Positions 22,701-33,195 are shown, counted from the stretch's first letter. The stretch: 58,826 bases of DNA from Nemertoderma westbladi (GCA_032718475.1 JAUCBJ010008793.1:1-58826); one strand, 5' to 3'. Notes: generated by a model not told the origin, from the sequence alone. Program-made: numbers and translations.

Positions 22701-23789
22701 AATTCTACTGCAGCAATAGGCCTAGCACTTTCTGGAAATTAGACAAAAACTTCCGTACTGCCGTAATACTAAAACCTAATAACAGAATAAGTAACAGTAG
22801 GCCTATGTATGTATGTATGTATGTATGTTTAATATTGACGAACTGAAAACAAAAATAAATACCAAAAGCACAGATCTGACTAGAGGGACGTCCAATAGAA
22901 AATATATAATTATAATACAGTAAATAATAATGGCGCCTAGGAACAAAGAAAAATACAACATGCAATATAGATATAATATACATAGGTCTTAATTCAAATC
23001 AATGCAAATTAATGTCAATGGATTAACGAAAAATAAATATTAACATATACTATGATTCTTGCGTGTATATAGTCCCGGCTCATTTTACCATTACAAAACG
23101 AAGTAACTAAATATAAGCGGTGGGTTAGCCTTGCGAGAATGATAATAAATTCTAATAATACTAATAATACTAATAATACGGTGGGACTAGTTAAGGAATA
23201 TAAAATATAAACGCCAATAATAAATTGCAATAATAAATTAACGAAAAATTTTTTTTTGAAATTTTTGGTCAGAAAAAAAAACATGGAAAAAGTATCTTTT
23301 TAAAAAGATTTGATTGTTTGCCTATGGTCAGAGAGTGATCCCACTCTGTAACTTGGCAATTGCTCAAAACCATTCACCTGAATGGCAAAGTAGAGTAAAC
23401 TAAAGTATATTTCCTCAACAATGTTTTCCTATGGTCTGAAGGGAAGCCGCTAAATGCCATTCAGCTATAAAACATTTTGAATGCCACAGTGAGTAACCCG
23501 ATACAGATAATAAGGGGACCTTAGAATCCGGTCAGCCAGCTGATGTGAAAATTTCATCAAAATCGTTAGAGCGGTTTTGGCTGTAGTTCAGCCAGTCAGA
23601 CAGCCAGTCAATCAGCGAACAATACACCGGTGCTGGGGGTAAATTTCGTTTGTATTGCGATTGGGAGTTACGTTCTAGAACCAATTCAGCAATGCATTGG
23701 CCTAGTACAGGGAGGTAAGCTTTAACCATTGTTATTTAGCTTATTCATTCATATCTGACCTTCCAGCTGTATTGCTCATAACAGGTTTT
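22701..23789. other. Intergenic DNA with simple repeats and a degraded repeat
   Basis: Contains (TATG)n at about 22806-22826 and (TAATAC)n-like repeats at about 23140-23178. The stretch near 23535-23600 (aaaatttcatcaaaatcgttagagc, then cagtcagacagcc) resembles a common interspersed-repeat phrase. No gene seen. Confidence 0.4.
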
Positions 23790-24640
23790 ATGATATTACT
23801 CTATGCTGTTGATCTTGTCATTGCGGGATAATCGATTGAGCATAATGCCTTAGACATCCTAGAAAAGTACTGTTCATCAAACAAACTGGCAGTCACCATA
23901 GAGAAAACCAAAATCATGAAATTCCGCCGAGGGGGGAAACTGTTTTCAACTGTCCCTGTTCTATAATGGAAACAAATTTTTTACTTTACTTTTTTTTTTC
24001 TTTCAACGAAAAACGGCCCCAGCGCTCATTATAATCAGTAATCACCGATATAAACCTAACCCTGAAGGTTGATATAAAGAATCTCAGCTTAGAGTCAGCC
24101 AGACGTTTATGGACAGCTGTGGTGTACCCATCTGTGACATATGGCTGCGAGGTGTTTCTACCAAAGGAAGAGGTCACTACGCTCGATCATGTTCGCCGAA
24201 CTAGAGCATTCTATTATAAGCTTTGGTGCGGTATTAGCAAATACAGCTTCTCCACGAATATTCTTAACGCCGTTGATGGTGCAGTGAATGTGACAGACAT
24301 AGTTCTCGATGGCCTGACAGGGTACCGACGCAGATGTGCAGCATTATTGGTAAGCAACGGCTGCCACCATGTTCTATGCATCAAACCGAGTTGCTGGCGC
24401 AGTGCCGCAGACTATCTGCCATCTTTGTCGACAACCAGCGGATGATATCCAGCACTACAGGTCATGCAACAGTATTGCGTCTTTTCTCCGATCTAAGATT
24501 GGCCTTGTTTCTGATGGACCTTGGAAATTCGAATATACCCTGATGAAACTAGTTAAAATCACTGGTGAAATCACTCAAAATACTGGTGGTATCATAATGA
24601 TAATTTATTGCAGGGATGGGGGGGGGGGGGGTTTCTAAGT
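23790..24640 (+). pseudogene. Non-LTR reverse transcriptase remnant with C-terminal zinc knuckle
   Basis: Near 23800 the frame reads ILLYAVDLVI, where the catalytic YADD box would be YA-V-D, so an essential Asp is lost. It is followed by LDILEKYCSSNKLAV and KTKIMKFRRGG, typical of the region just after the active site. A homopolymer-rich gap follows, then WTAVVYPSVTYGCEVF (about 24110-24150), typical of the post-catalytic region. A further frameshift leads to CHLCRQPADDIQHYRSC (24369-24638), a C-x2-C-type zinc knuckle seen at the end of many non-LTR polyproteins. The copy is heavily decayed; the clade is not assigned and it is not LINE A or B. Confidence 0.75.
24618..24631. repeat. Poly-G tract, 14 bp
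   Basis: Run of G immediately before the end of the zinc-knuckle frame. Confidence 0.9.
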
Positions 24641-24813
24641 GACTGTTGCAGCTATATCTTGATGGAAGGTTCGGTAAAGATAATTAACGAATCAATGATG
24701 TTGCGTTACGTATAATTAAGTTTACAGAATCTTTCAAAAAAAAGTTACAATAATATTTCACCCAACAGGGCTTTATCAAATTGCATGGAATCTACTTACA
24801 AACAGGGAAGCTA

Positions 24814-25497
24814 CAGTACAGGCCACCAGAAAAAGCAGATTTCATCCAATGTGATCACATGTGAACACATTTGTTCAAGTCATCTGATTGGCAGGTTATG
24901 GCGAGTTATCTTCTAGATCACACAGCAGGAGGCTAACTTGCTGGGACCGACAAAGGCTTTGTGTGCGGTGCGCCTGTATCTCTGATATCAGGTAGATGAG
25001 AGAGCCCCCAGGGCGTAACATTGCGGACATGGGCTGTATTGGTAGAGAGAAAACTACATACAAGACCACATGGAGGTTCATGGAGTGTATGGGTGGATGG
25101 AGGAGCCTAGACCATTGAATAATAAATTTAGTGCAGGGAGATGTTGCGCCATTAGTCTGACACCGAGAGGGCACAGAGAAACACCAGAAGATGCCTTAAC
25201 ATCACTAACTATAGGCCTGCTTACTAGACACTATTAACCACACACTATAAAGGTAGACAAAATCCTTATCGCATTTCCAGCTGCAGTGAGTGACAGTTCG
25301 CGGCAAACTACAGAGAGTTTCCAGATTACTAAGCGTTTCAAAAGTATTCAATTGTATCCTTTGGCGAAAAAATTTTGGTTGTTGCCAATTCAATTATGTT
25401 CAATTGTCCCGTTTAACAACATTACATTACACTGGTACACATTTGATAAAATGTGTTCACAATTGTACAAATCTGCGTTTTCTGGTGGCCTGTACTG
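24814..25497. mobile_element. 684-bp inverted-repeat element, second copy, inverted
   Basis: The same family as 17762-18438, in the opposite orientation: ends CAGTACAGGCCACCAGAAAA with TA on both sides (24812-24813 and 25498-25499). The body matches along its length, including the reversed atctgatatcaggtagatgagagagcc-type block and the actataggcctgcttactag block. Confidence 0.95.
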
Positions 25498-25580
25498 TAC
25501 ATACCACAGTACCGTACTACTACCTACCCAAACGACTGTTAGCACAATGAACCGGTAATTCGTAAAGAGGCCTAGCTACT

Positions 25581-26222
25581 TCATTTTATTTTTATTTTAT
25601 CCAAATCCGTTTTTGCAATCAGTTTTGCGTCTAGGTACGGCTTAGTAGCAATTAAGATTCCACCGATTGGTCGTCCCGGTCCAGGCTTCTTTTCGGCTGG
25701 CTGTTGAAAACAGTAATAGCCATTTATACACACCTCATTCATAGCTAACGTTTCATTGAGGAGCAAAACATCTGGTGAAGAAAGCAGATCACTGCAAAGA
25801 ATAGTTTGGAGTGAAGTTAGCCCTTCTACATTCCATAGAAGTGTTGTAAATGCCTGGGGAGTCGGAATCGGAGCAGGTCGCGCCGAGTTCGTCAGAGTCG
25901 GCGCAGGTCGCTCTGGGTTTGTCGGAGTAGGTCGCTTCGGGTTCGTCGGAGCAGGTCGCACTGGGTTCGTCGGAGTTGGAGCAGGTCGCGCCGGGTTCGC
26001 CGGAGTAGGTTGCTCCGGGTTCATTGGAGTAGGTCGTACTGGGTTCCCCGGATTCAGAGCAGGTCGCACTGGGTTCGTCGGAGTCGGAGCTGATCGTGCC
26101 GAGTTCGTCGGAGTCGGAGCAGGTCGCGCCGAGTTCGTCGGAGTCAGTAAAGGTCGCGCCGAGTTTATCGGAGTTGGAGCAGGTCGCGCCGAGTAGTATA
26201 CGCCAAGACGCATTTTATCCAA
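25581..26222 (-). pseudogene. Start of a LINE endonuclease with a Pro/Ala-rich leader
   Basis: The minus-strand frame has about 110 residues of repeats such as ARPAPTPTNS, followed by an endonuclease start: FTTLLWNVEGL, then SPDVLLLNETLA (the conserved catalytic Glu block) and GRPIGGILIATK. It is cut off at 25581, well before the GDFN and SDH blocks, so only about the first third of the domain remains. The family is not LINE A or B. The leader repeats correspond to the minisatellite 25860-26195. Confidence 0.65.
25860..26195. repeat. GC-rich coding minisatellite
   Basis: About 10-12 degenerate units of 24-30 bp around gcaggtcgcgccgagttc and gtcggagt. It lies within the leader of the LINE endonuclease frame on the minus strand, and all variation stays in multiples of three, consistent with expansion while still coding. 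Confidence 0.8.
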
Positions 26223-26763
26223 ATGTTTGGATGTAACATACAGAATTCATATATTGCAAGGATTTTCAAAAATTGGGGCTGGCACCAAATTTTCGACCCA
26301 CCGCTGAAATATTGAAGTTTGAGATGTCTCATGCCATTTCTATATTCCATGGAATTCATAACCCTCATAAGACCATACAACACAAGAATCAAGAAAACAA
26401 TCATCTTTACAATACGCCAAATATTATGTACATTTCTATCCCCTTTATGCATGATGTTGCACTTTGCTCCGTGTTCATCCCTTTATCCCAGGCACTGGGA
26501 GTTAGTCGGAATCTTTAATAAGTTATATCAAGTTTATAATTACCTTTGATTGCTCTTTCCACATCCCTATACATTGAATCTATGACCCCTGTTAATAATC
26601 TAACCAACTCTGGAAGTGGGCGAGGCTTTCACTCAAATGCCTGCTTAAATAGGTGGTTCGCAGACTCGTTATTTTTTATTTGTCCAAAATGATTCTATAA
26701 TATTGTTATGAATCGGGTCCCAAATATTTTCCAGAATAAGGGGAAGAAACGCTGTCTTAGTCA
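26223..26763. other. No gene recognised
   Basis: The minus-strand frame at 26165-26452 and plus frames at 26273-26549 show no domain. It may contain decayed downstream parts of the MULE-like element. Confidence 0.4.
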
Positions 26764-26772
26764 AATAATTCT

Positions 26773-27105
26773 TCATTGACATGGGTAACTTCTTTTGCGA
26801 CAAGACATTGTTGCAAAGAGTTTGGTATATAGCTCGACACGGAGATCTTTGGGAACTCCCGTGTCAGCGAGATGCTTGTTCACGTTTTTTTTCATATGGT
26901 TAAGACAAAGTAACATCGGGGAATTTGGGAATGAGGTTGTCATTGCCTTTCGCAATGCTGACTCATTGCCTGATCCCAGCTTTAGTTTTAACAGTGATTC
27001 ATCATTTAACAAGCCACGAATATGAGATATGAAATAGTGGAACACTAAAAATGTTGACTTACCATGGACCAGTAGAGGACCAATAAATATTGAATGTTGG
27101 TTCCA
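26773..27105 (-). pseudogene. MULE-like DDE transposase fragment
   Basis: Read on the minus strand, the frame gives IFIGPLLVHGKSTFLVFHYF, then LKLGSGNESALRKAM and LCLNHMKKNVNKHL. This order (a 'FIGP...H' block, then G-S/T-D-x-E/G-x-x-A-L, then a C-x2-H block) is that of MULE-type transposases found in invertebrate genomes (family knowledge). The usual catalytic Asp in the second block reads SGN, so it is probably inactive. The frame continues upstream of the first ATG to about 27115, where a stop is met. It is only a central fragment. Confidence 0.6.
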
Positions 27106-27398
27106 ATTTCATACAATTTCCTGTGCGAAAGAGCTAATTGCTAAAAGTACCAAAAACTCATATTAATATAATTTTTCATACTCAGAAGTCAAAAAAGAAT
27201 AATCAAAGTCTAGCCAAGTTGGGGATAGGGAGTAGAAATGGTTCATCTAAAGAATAACATGTACAGTAGTAAGTCTAGGGCCCTACCACACTATGCCAAT
27301 CGATGTCGTATACTGTACTTTATGTCTCTGTGACGGGTGAGACCCGGCACACAATAGAAGCATCTCAATAATCGAAACATTGCTTCTATAATACGAAA

Positions 27399-27502
27399 AT
27401 ATACACTGCTACATAAGCTTTTATAAGCAAAATACTCATACTGTAAATAAATATACACTGCTACATAAGCTTTTATAAGCAAAATACTCATACTGTAAAT
27501 AA
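27399..27502. repeat. 52-bp tandem duplication
   Basis: Two near-identical units (atacactgctacataagc, then gcaaaatactcatactgta), offset exactly 52 bp. Both units contain the same TACTGTA, so that motif was present before the duplication. Confidence 0.9.
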
Positions 27503-27768
27503 ATATACAGTACTATAAATCCAAGATAAAGTGTGCAATAGCAATGCAACAGTTTTCTCGTATGCCAAGAAGATTGACAGTGTTGTTGCAGGTATAAATC
27601 CTGCCTTTAAAATTACGTTGTGTAGCTACTACGTTGGCGAGAGGCACAGCGACGACAGTACATCAGCGCTGAGGATCTCAGGGCTGTCCGGGGCATAGAG
27701 GGGGAGGCAGCGACGCCCGCTAGCCTTATTATTATTAACTATAATATTGATAAACTCATATAGCAGCT
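27503..27768. other. Upstream region of the four-ORF cluster
   Basis: It is less AT-rich than its left flank from about 27600 onward. No TATA box or other promoter signal can be placed with confidence. Confidence 0.3.
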
Positions 27769-28575
27769 ATGACTGAGTTGATAGAAGATGATCTTGGTAT
27801 CAGGGAGCGATATACCCTACCACTGCAAGCGTTTGTTGATAGTTTGATGAGCGGCGACGCTAGTCAACACACGACGGAAGACGATGGCCGTTATATCGAA
27901 CCGCCAATGTCAAAGGAACAGCTCAAGCATGAATTGGACTATCGGAAATTCACCGCTCGCTATATGCATCGTAATGGTACGTATATGGACTTCTTAACTA
28001 CTGGTCATCCTATCGATTTACACGATACGGACGATGTAGACACCGAAAGGGAAATGATTTTATTTAAATATCATGCCAAGCAGAGTCGGAATGATAACCT
28101 GAGAATTGAACATCAAAATTCTATTCGAAACCGACTCGAAAGAGAAGATGTCGGAGAACCGGATAAACGTAGTGACTTCAATGAATATTTAGAATTTTTG
28201 AGAGAAACTTATCTCAATGTAGCTAGTCAACAAAATCTAGAAACTCGATATCCTCAAGGTATACATCATAACCCCATGATAGAACACAAACGACTCTATT
28301 TTACTATGATGTATCTTACCGCCGATCGACTGCTACCTGTTGTACCGGATAGCTTCGAACAGATGGAGGAATATTGTAAAACTGGAGAAAGATCACCAGC
28401 GTTTCCCTTACAAGACGTGCGTCTTTGGTATTACTGCGATGAATGCCCTAGACCCAATCAACAAACGGAAAGACATAAACATCCGCGGAGACATTGCGCT
28501 AAACACAGTTTTTCTCGCTATACTTACGGGAGTTTTGAGCGTAATTTGTTCAACATATCACCTACGCTCGCTTGA
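27769..28575 (+). CDS. Unknown protein P1 of virus-like cluster (268 aa)
   Basis: An uninterrupted ATG frame, the first of four on the plus strand. I do not recognise the family. It is charged and soluble, without signal peptide or membrane segment. Near the C terminus lies a run of Cys and His, C223-x2-C226, H236, H238, H242, C243 and H246, which could bind zinc. Residues 1-30 have hydrophobic/acidic alternation (TELIEDDLG, YTLPLQAFV). The next ORF starts 24 bp after its stop. The absence of introns, the short spacers and the good open frame in otherwise wrecked DNA suggest a recent acquisition, for instance from a DNA virus or virus-like element; that origin is inference. It could also be part of a self-synthesising transposon whose other genes lie outside or are lost. 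Confidence 0.6.
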   Translation: MTELIEDDLGIRERYTLPLQAFVDSLMSGDASQHTTEDDGRYIEPPMSKEQLKHELDYRKFTARYMHRNGTYMDFLTTGHPIDLHDTDDVDTEREMILFKYHAKQSRNDNLRIEHQNSIRNRLEREDVGEPDKRSDFNEYLEFLRETYLNVASQQNLETRYPQGIHHNPMIEHKRLYFTMMYLTADRLLPVVPDSFEQMEEYCKTGERSPAFPLQDVRLWYYCDECPRPNQQTERHKHPRRHCAKHSFSRYTYGSFERNLFNISPTLA

Positions 28576-28599
28576 CTCAAACGATCCTTAAATAAACCT

Positions 28600-28980
28600 A
28601 TGATCAGAGTTCCGGAATACTCGGTCAGACCTCCTCATTCCCTGGTGCGACCTCAGACTCTTGATCCTAATAGTATAACGGATCCTCCTGAATTGTACTC
28701 ATTGTTCAAAGATCTAGTGTTACCCGAACAATTAGTTGGTGGCACTCCAGTTGTGGGCTCTCTAGATATTCGCCCATCCTACCAAGCCGGATTGGGACGC
28801 GGACATCTAATATCTCCCTTCAACCCGTATAATCGTCCCGGTTTAACTCCGATACAACCTGTCACCAAGGTGGAGGAAAGCGTTGTACGAAATGCGCTAG
28901 ATGCTATTTGGCAAAAGATCGGAAAAGGAACCTACGATTGTTTAGACAACCTAAATTGCAACAACAAGTCCAAGCAGTAA
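28600..28980 (+). CDS. Unknown protein P2 of virus-like cluster (126 aa)
   Basis: An ATG frame 24 bp after P1. It is Pro-rich (SVRPPHSLVRPQ, SPFNPYNRPGLTP), like linker or minor structural proteins of DNA viruses, but that resemblance is only compositional. It overlaps the following frame by 73 bp, and the last 20 or so residues lose the style of the rest. P3 has no ATG for its first 70 or so codons, so P2 and P3 are probably two halves of one protein parted by a frameshift. I see no canonical slippery heptamer in the overlap, so a mutation is more likely than programmed slippage. Confidence 0.5.
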   Translation: MIRVPEYSVRPPHSLVRPQTLDPNSITDPPELYSLFKDLVLPEQLVGGTPVVGSLDIRPSYQAGLGRGHLISPFNPYNRPGLTPIQPVTKVEESVVRNALDAIWQKIGKGTYDCLDNLNCNNKSKQ

Positions 28981-29738
28981 AAGAATTGGCTTTACCTCAG
29001 TTCGATCGGGAAATCCAGAATCTTGAGGAAGATATCGAACTTGGACGAACATACTCTCTACAAGAGTTCTTGGACGAACGCTTCCAACGACAAGCGGAGG
29101 AAAATCAGCTCGAGGAGAAGCACATCGAAATGGATGAGAGAGAGGAAGCAGCTTTAGCCCAACCGGAAGCTCAAATCCTTATGACTGATCTCTATTCCAA
29201 AACCATCATTCATCCTTCGATGGTTCCCCATTTCGGAGATAAACTCTTCGCCACGGTACAACCCCAACTGGTTGATATAAATTTAAGATCTAGAGATCTT
29301 ATCGCTGACGCTCCTATGTTACAACGTCCACAAATCGAGGCTGCTCGTGTCGACGGTATACTCGTTGAACCTCCGGACAATCGAGCGGATCTTGTCCGTC
29401 GTATGGTACACGAGGTCAACCTATGCGCTAGACCTTTACCTAACTCATTTTACGGGATCAAAGATAACCCCTATTATGTCAATTTAACTCAATATTATAT
29501 GGTGAAACTGGAAGATCCTACACACAGTTTAAAGTTTCTACCATTGATAAATCCCCTCGATCTTGTTGAACTCGAACAACTACAAAAACATTTAGATCAA
29601 TTGGTCAAGGTAAACTCGTTCAGAAAACCTTACAATGTTTCAAGAATAGAAAAGGACATAATACCTCCGAATATTCTCGATGTATTCATTAAAACTCGAT
29701 TAGTCCATTGGAATTTATATGTATTGTTCAAGGAATAA
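28908..29738 (+). CDS. Unknown protein P3 of virus-like cluster (up to 276 aa)
   Basis: Open from 28908 to 29738 in the -1 frame relative to P2, with no early ATG; the first Met is about 70 codons in. The N-terminal third is Glu/Gln/Lys-rich and probably alpha-helical or coiled coil (QNLEEDIELG, RQAEENQLEEKHIEMDE). The C-terminal half is mixed (PQLVDINLRSRDLI, NPYYVNLTQYYMVKL, FLPLINPLDLVELEQLQ) and looks like a folded domain. I recognise no family and can assign no function. It is most simply the continuation of P2. Confidence 0.5.
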   Translation: MAKDRKRNLRLFRQPKLQQQVQAVKELALPQFDREIQNLEEDIELGRTYSLQEFLDERFQRQAEENQLEEKHIEMDEREEAALAQPEAQILMTDLYSKTIIHPSMVPHFGDKLFATVQPQLVDINLRSRDLIADAPMLQRPQIEAARVDGILVEPPDNRADLVRRMVHEVNLCARPLPNSFYGIKDNPYYVNLTQYYMVKLEDPTHSLKFLPLINPLDLVELEQLQKHLDQLVKVNSFRKPYNVSRIEKDIIPPNILDVFIKTRLVHWNLYVLFKE

Positions 29739-29800
29739 AGAATACGGCGACTTGTTCATAAACTCGCATCCTGAGTTACAAGAAATTCATAGACGACCAT

Positions 29801-30160
29801 ATGAATAAAGCCACAGAACGCGAATTAGAGAGAACAATCAAACCGAGGAAATTTCTCACTACACACGGTCAACCTACCACCGTCGTGCAAACGACCCATC
29901 AAGGACCAGTAAGAGCTGCCGTCCTGAAGCGAGCTCTAAAGGTTGTTCACCCTCATTCCACCGATGTTGATATCGATCAACCGGGTCCCTCGACCGGCGG
30001 ATACACCGACCGTAATCCAAAACCTTCTGATGCAATCGTATTGCATCCTTCCCCCAGGAGTTATAGCCCTCCTAGTAAAGTGGCTCGCCCCAAAGAGAAA
30101 AAGACTCTTACTAGTCTCAAAAAACTTCGTAAATGCCGTTCACGAAAGAAGGACTGGTAG
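29801..30160 (+). CDS. Unknown basic protein P4 of virus-like cluster (119 aa)
   Basis: An ATG frame 62 bp after P3, with a stop just upstream in frame, so the start is well placed. The middle is Pro/Ser-rich (DQPGPSTGG, LHPSPRSYSPPSKVA) and the C terminus is strongly basic (KKTLTSLKKLRKCRSRKKDW). Small proteins with a basic tail often bind nucleic acid or carry a nuclear localisation signal; here that is inference from composition only. It is the last ORF of the cluster; the following 1.5 kb is non-coding. Confidence 0.5.
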   Translation: MNKATERELERTIKPRKFLTTHGQPTTVVQTTHQGPVRAAVLKRALKVVHPHSTDVDIDQPGPSTGGYTDRNPKPSDAIVLHPSPRSYSPPSKVARPKEKKTLTSLKKLRKCRSRKKDW

Positions 30161-31740
30161 TTTAGAGTATTTTTGTATTTTAGAAACTGTGATTTTTTAT
30201 ATTTTATAGTCTTAAATCCCATTTTCTGGGAGCGGTGTAAAAGCTTTTGCGGACATAACAAGTCATTTTTACGCAATGTGCAGAATACTCTAAAATAGCC
30301 CTAAAATTGTTCAACTACACGTCGGACAGAAATTAGAACCAAGATAACGAAATCTGTCAGCTGATTCTTTGTGTACGTGGAGATTCCTTTGTTTGAGCTT
30401 TCGGCCAATCAGAGCAATCTTCCTAGTTATGCCAGTAGAGACCTACCTGAGGAAACTAGCGCATGCGCAGTTATCGTTTTTCTGAGAATTAGATTCCTCT
30501 CAGAATTCTGTACTAAGTACGGACGTTTCAGACTTTAGCCCAAGAACATCTGATGGCTGGAGTTATAAGGACGTATATCTATTAACTGGTCTCATACACT
30601 TGTCATAGTTGAACACTGAACTTCATGAACACATACTGACTGTTCACCGCACTGTTTTAATGCTGTTTTATATTGTGTTAATTTCTGTTTATATTAATGG
30701 ATGTTATATTTGGAGAATACCGATAAATAATCGTAAACCCCCTCAATCTTCTTGATTACTGAGGTAAGCGGAGGAAGAGTTTACCGGTAGCAACTGTGAC
30801 TCAAATTATAGTGGTTTTGTGTGAATTAAATGCTATTTCATAATCCCTACGTGTGTCAGTTGCAATCCTCCTTATATATGATCAAAATCAGTTACAGTCG
30901 GCAAATTAGTGTGAATTAGTGTGAAGTCGTGTGAAGGTTAATAAAGCATCTCCTAAAGAATGCGCTATTTACGAAACTCTGTGGCCATCTAGTTGTGATT
31001 AGTGTAAGTCATAACTCTGTTTTTATACTTAAAGCGCCACGTCCCAAAGGAACTGTTAATACTTCCCCGAAAGTAAATATAGTTGTCAGAGATTATATAG
31101 TAGCAATCTATATCGATATATAATACAAAGTAGCCTACACCGCAATAACTTCCTCTGGAACCCGAATCCAGTCTCCCACACCGTGGGTCATAATGCCGCG
31201 CACGGACTGGCTTGGGCAGATGTAAATTCAGTACACCAGGTAATTTTAGGACATTTAGGGACATTTAAAATTTGCAGGTTAAACTGCTAAAGGTCTAAAA
31301 GCGCGAACATACTGTATATTGCTTCCTTCTGACATATAAAAAATAGTGTACTGTAACACCATAGAAAAACCTCTGGGATGAGGAAAAGGTAGAAACCGGG
31401 TGAGGGGTGCTTTGGGTCCATTTAGCGAAGTATACAGTATGGAACAAATCCAAGTTTAATAAAGTAAAAATTAAATAATAATGAATGACCAGGACGTAGG
31501 AACCATTATTAACATATTTTTGTTAAAGTATCACTTACAAACAATAAAATCCATCAACATAGTTTAATATTAACTTAACATACAGTATACACGATATACA
31601 ACAAGTCCAATATGAATTAATTACAATATTAGTAAATATGTACTGAAAGTATGCAATATACTGATATACAATGTAAAATAAGTACCTAGAATAGTGATCG
31701 TAAAATACACAAAATAAAATAAAATAAGTGTGTAGGATAG
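30161..31740. other. Non-coding DNA after the cluster; possible promoter-like or LTR-like block
   Basis: No gene seen. Between about 30300 and 30985 there are a palindromic gcgcatgcgc at 30461, a TATA-like gttataagg at 30562-30570 and an AATAAA at 30940-30945, in the order expected of an LTR or a short transcription unit. I find no matching second copy and no TG...CA boundaries, so this is a weak suggestion. TACTGTA motifs reappear only from about 31310. Confidence 0.3.
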
Positions 31741-31890
31741 AGTTACCACATCGGTCCAAATCGGTACCACATCGGATCCAATCGGGTTCACATCGGACCC
31801 AATCGGGTTCACATCGAACCTAATCGGGTTCACATCGAACCTAATCGCTACCACATCAGACCCGGTCAGACCTAATCGGTACCACACATG
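31741..31890 (-). repeat. 21-bp satellite, inverted block
   Basis: Repeats of accacatcgg followed by tccaaatcgg-type text, the reverse complement of the array at 32262-35175. About six degenerate units. Confidence 0.85.
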
Positions 31891-32261
31891 GTCCAGAGAT
31901 CCCAGACGACTCCACAGTCCATTCCGATTGGTGGAAGAATATGTTGCATGATTGAATCCTCGGATCGCATATCGTCTCGTATCGCAGATCGCATGTCTCT
32001 TTCGATTGACAATTAGATGTTCGATGATAAAACGCCATGGAATTCTTAAACCATGCAGTCTATTGGGAATTCAAATGTCATCAAAAGTACAAAACACTCT
32101 TCTCCTCCTAGGTGTTGATATTTTTTTTGGTATTACATTATATCATTATGCCAAATTAATAAACATAAATAAATAAAACAAACTAAAGTAAAATAACAGG
32201 TTACGCTTACAGTTACATGTATGCTGCATTAACCAAAATAATAAGAAAATCACTACCAATT
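31891..32261. other. Spacer between inverted satellite blocks
   Basis: No gene and no further repeat recognised. Confidence 0.4.
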
Positions 32262-32836
32262 CGGACCCAATCGGTGCCACATCGGAGCCACATCGGTGCT
32301 GATTGCGACCAGTACCTTTGGTCCGGGCTGGTACCTCTTGAGTCTGGCTTGGAACCTTTTTGAGACCGGTGTGGTACCAATTGGGTCTGATGTGGTACCG
32401 ATTCGGTTGATGTGGTACAGATTGGGTCCGATGTGGTACCCATTAGGACCGATGTGGCACCAATTTCGTCCAATGTGGTACCGCTTTGGTTCGATGTGGT
32501 ACCCATTTGGTCCGATGTGGTACGCATTTGGTCCGATGTATGGTACCGATTGGGTCCGATGTGGTACCGATTGGGTCCGATGTGGTACCCATTAGGACTG
32601 ATGTGGTACCAATTTGGTTCGATATGGTACCGATTGGGTCCGATGTGGTACCCATTAGATCCGATGTGGTACTGATTTGGTCCGATGTGGTACCCATTTG
32701 GTCTGATGTGGTACCGAAGTGGTACCGATTGGGTCCGATGTGGTACCGATTGGGTCCGATGTGGTACCCATTAGGACTGATGTGGTACCAATTTGGTCCG
32801 ATGTGGTACCGATTGGGTCCGATGTGGTACCCATTA
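32262..32836 (+). repeat. 21-bp satellite array, left part
   Basis: Units of about 20-21 bp reading gatgtggtaccgattgggtc with variants (cccattagga, accaatttgg). The period lets all six frames stay open in places, giving apparent proteins such as MWYRLGPMWYPLG that are artefacts. Confidence 0.95.
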
Positions 32837-33174
32837 CCCAGCAAAGACACATCCGGCTAATATCCGGATAATATCCAGCTAAACCCCGCTAGCTTGGTTT
32901 TTAGCGTTTTAATATCCAGCTAATAGCTGGATAATAGTATCCGGCAATTCGCTGGAGAAAATATTCACTAAATATCTGGAAAAAGTCCCTGATTTAGCGT
33001 CACTTTAGCGTATGAATAAATCGACCTAATAGATCGCGGGGTTTTAGCGTCAATTTAGCAGTTGAGAAGCTAAAACTAGCTGAGAGTAGCGGGATTTTAG
33101 CACCAATTTAGTCGCTAAATATATAAGTAAATAGCGGTGTTCTAGCGACTAAGGGAAGGTGGACGGAGACGTGG

Positions 33175-33195
33175 GGGGGGGGGGGGGGGGGGGGG
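33175..33195. repeat. Poly-G tract, 21 bp
   Basis: Uninterrupted G run inside the 1884-bp element. Confidence 0.9.

Noticed and set aside
25212-25219. TAGGCCTA as an insertion scar
   Set aside because: The sister copy has the same length here and differs by a base change only.
27769-30160. A Polinton/Maverick or adenovirus-like element
   Set aside because: No polymerase B, integrase, ATPase, protease or recognisable capsid motif is present and no terminal repeats were found, so a named assignment is not supported.
30300-30985. A solo LTR
   Set aside because: TATA-like and AATAAA signals are in plausible order, but I found no TG...CA limits, no target duplication and no second copy.
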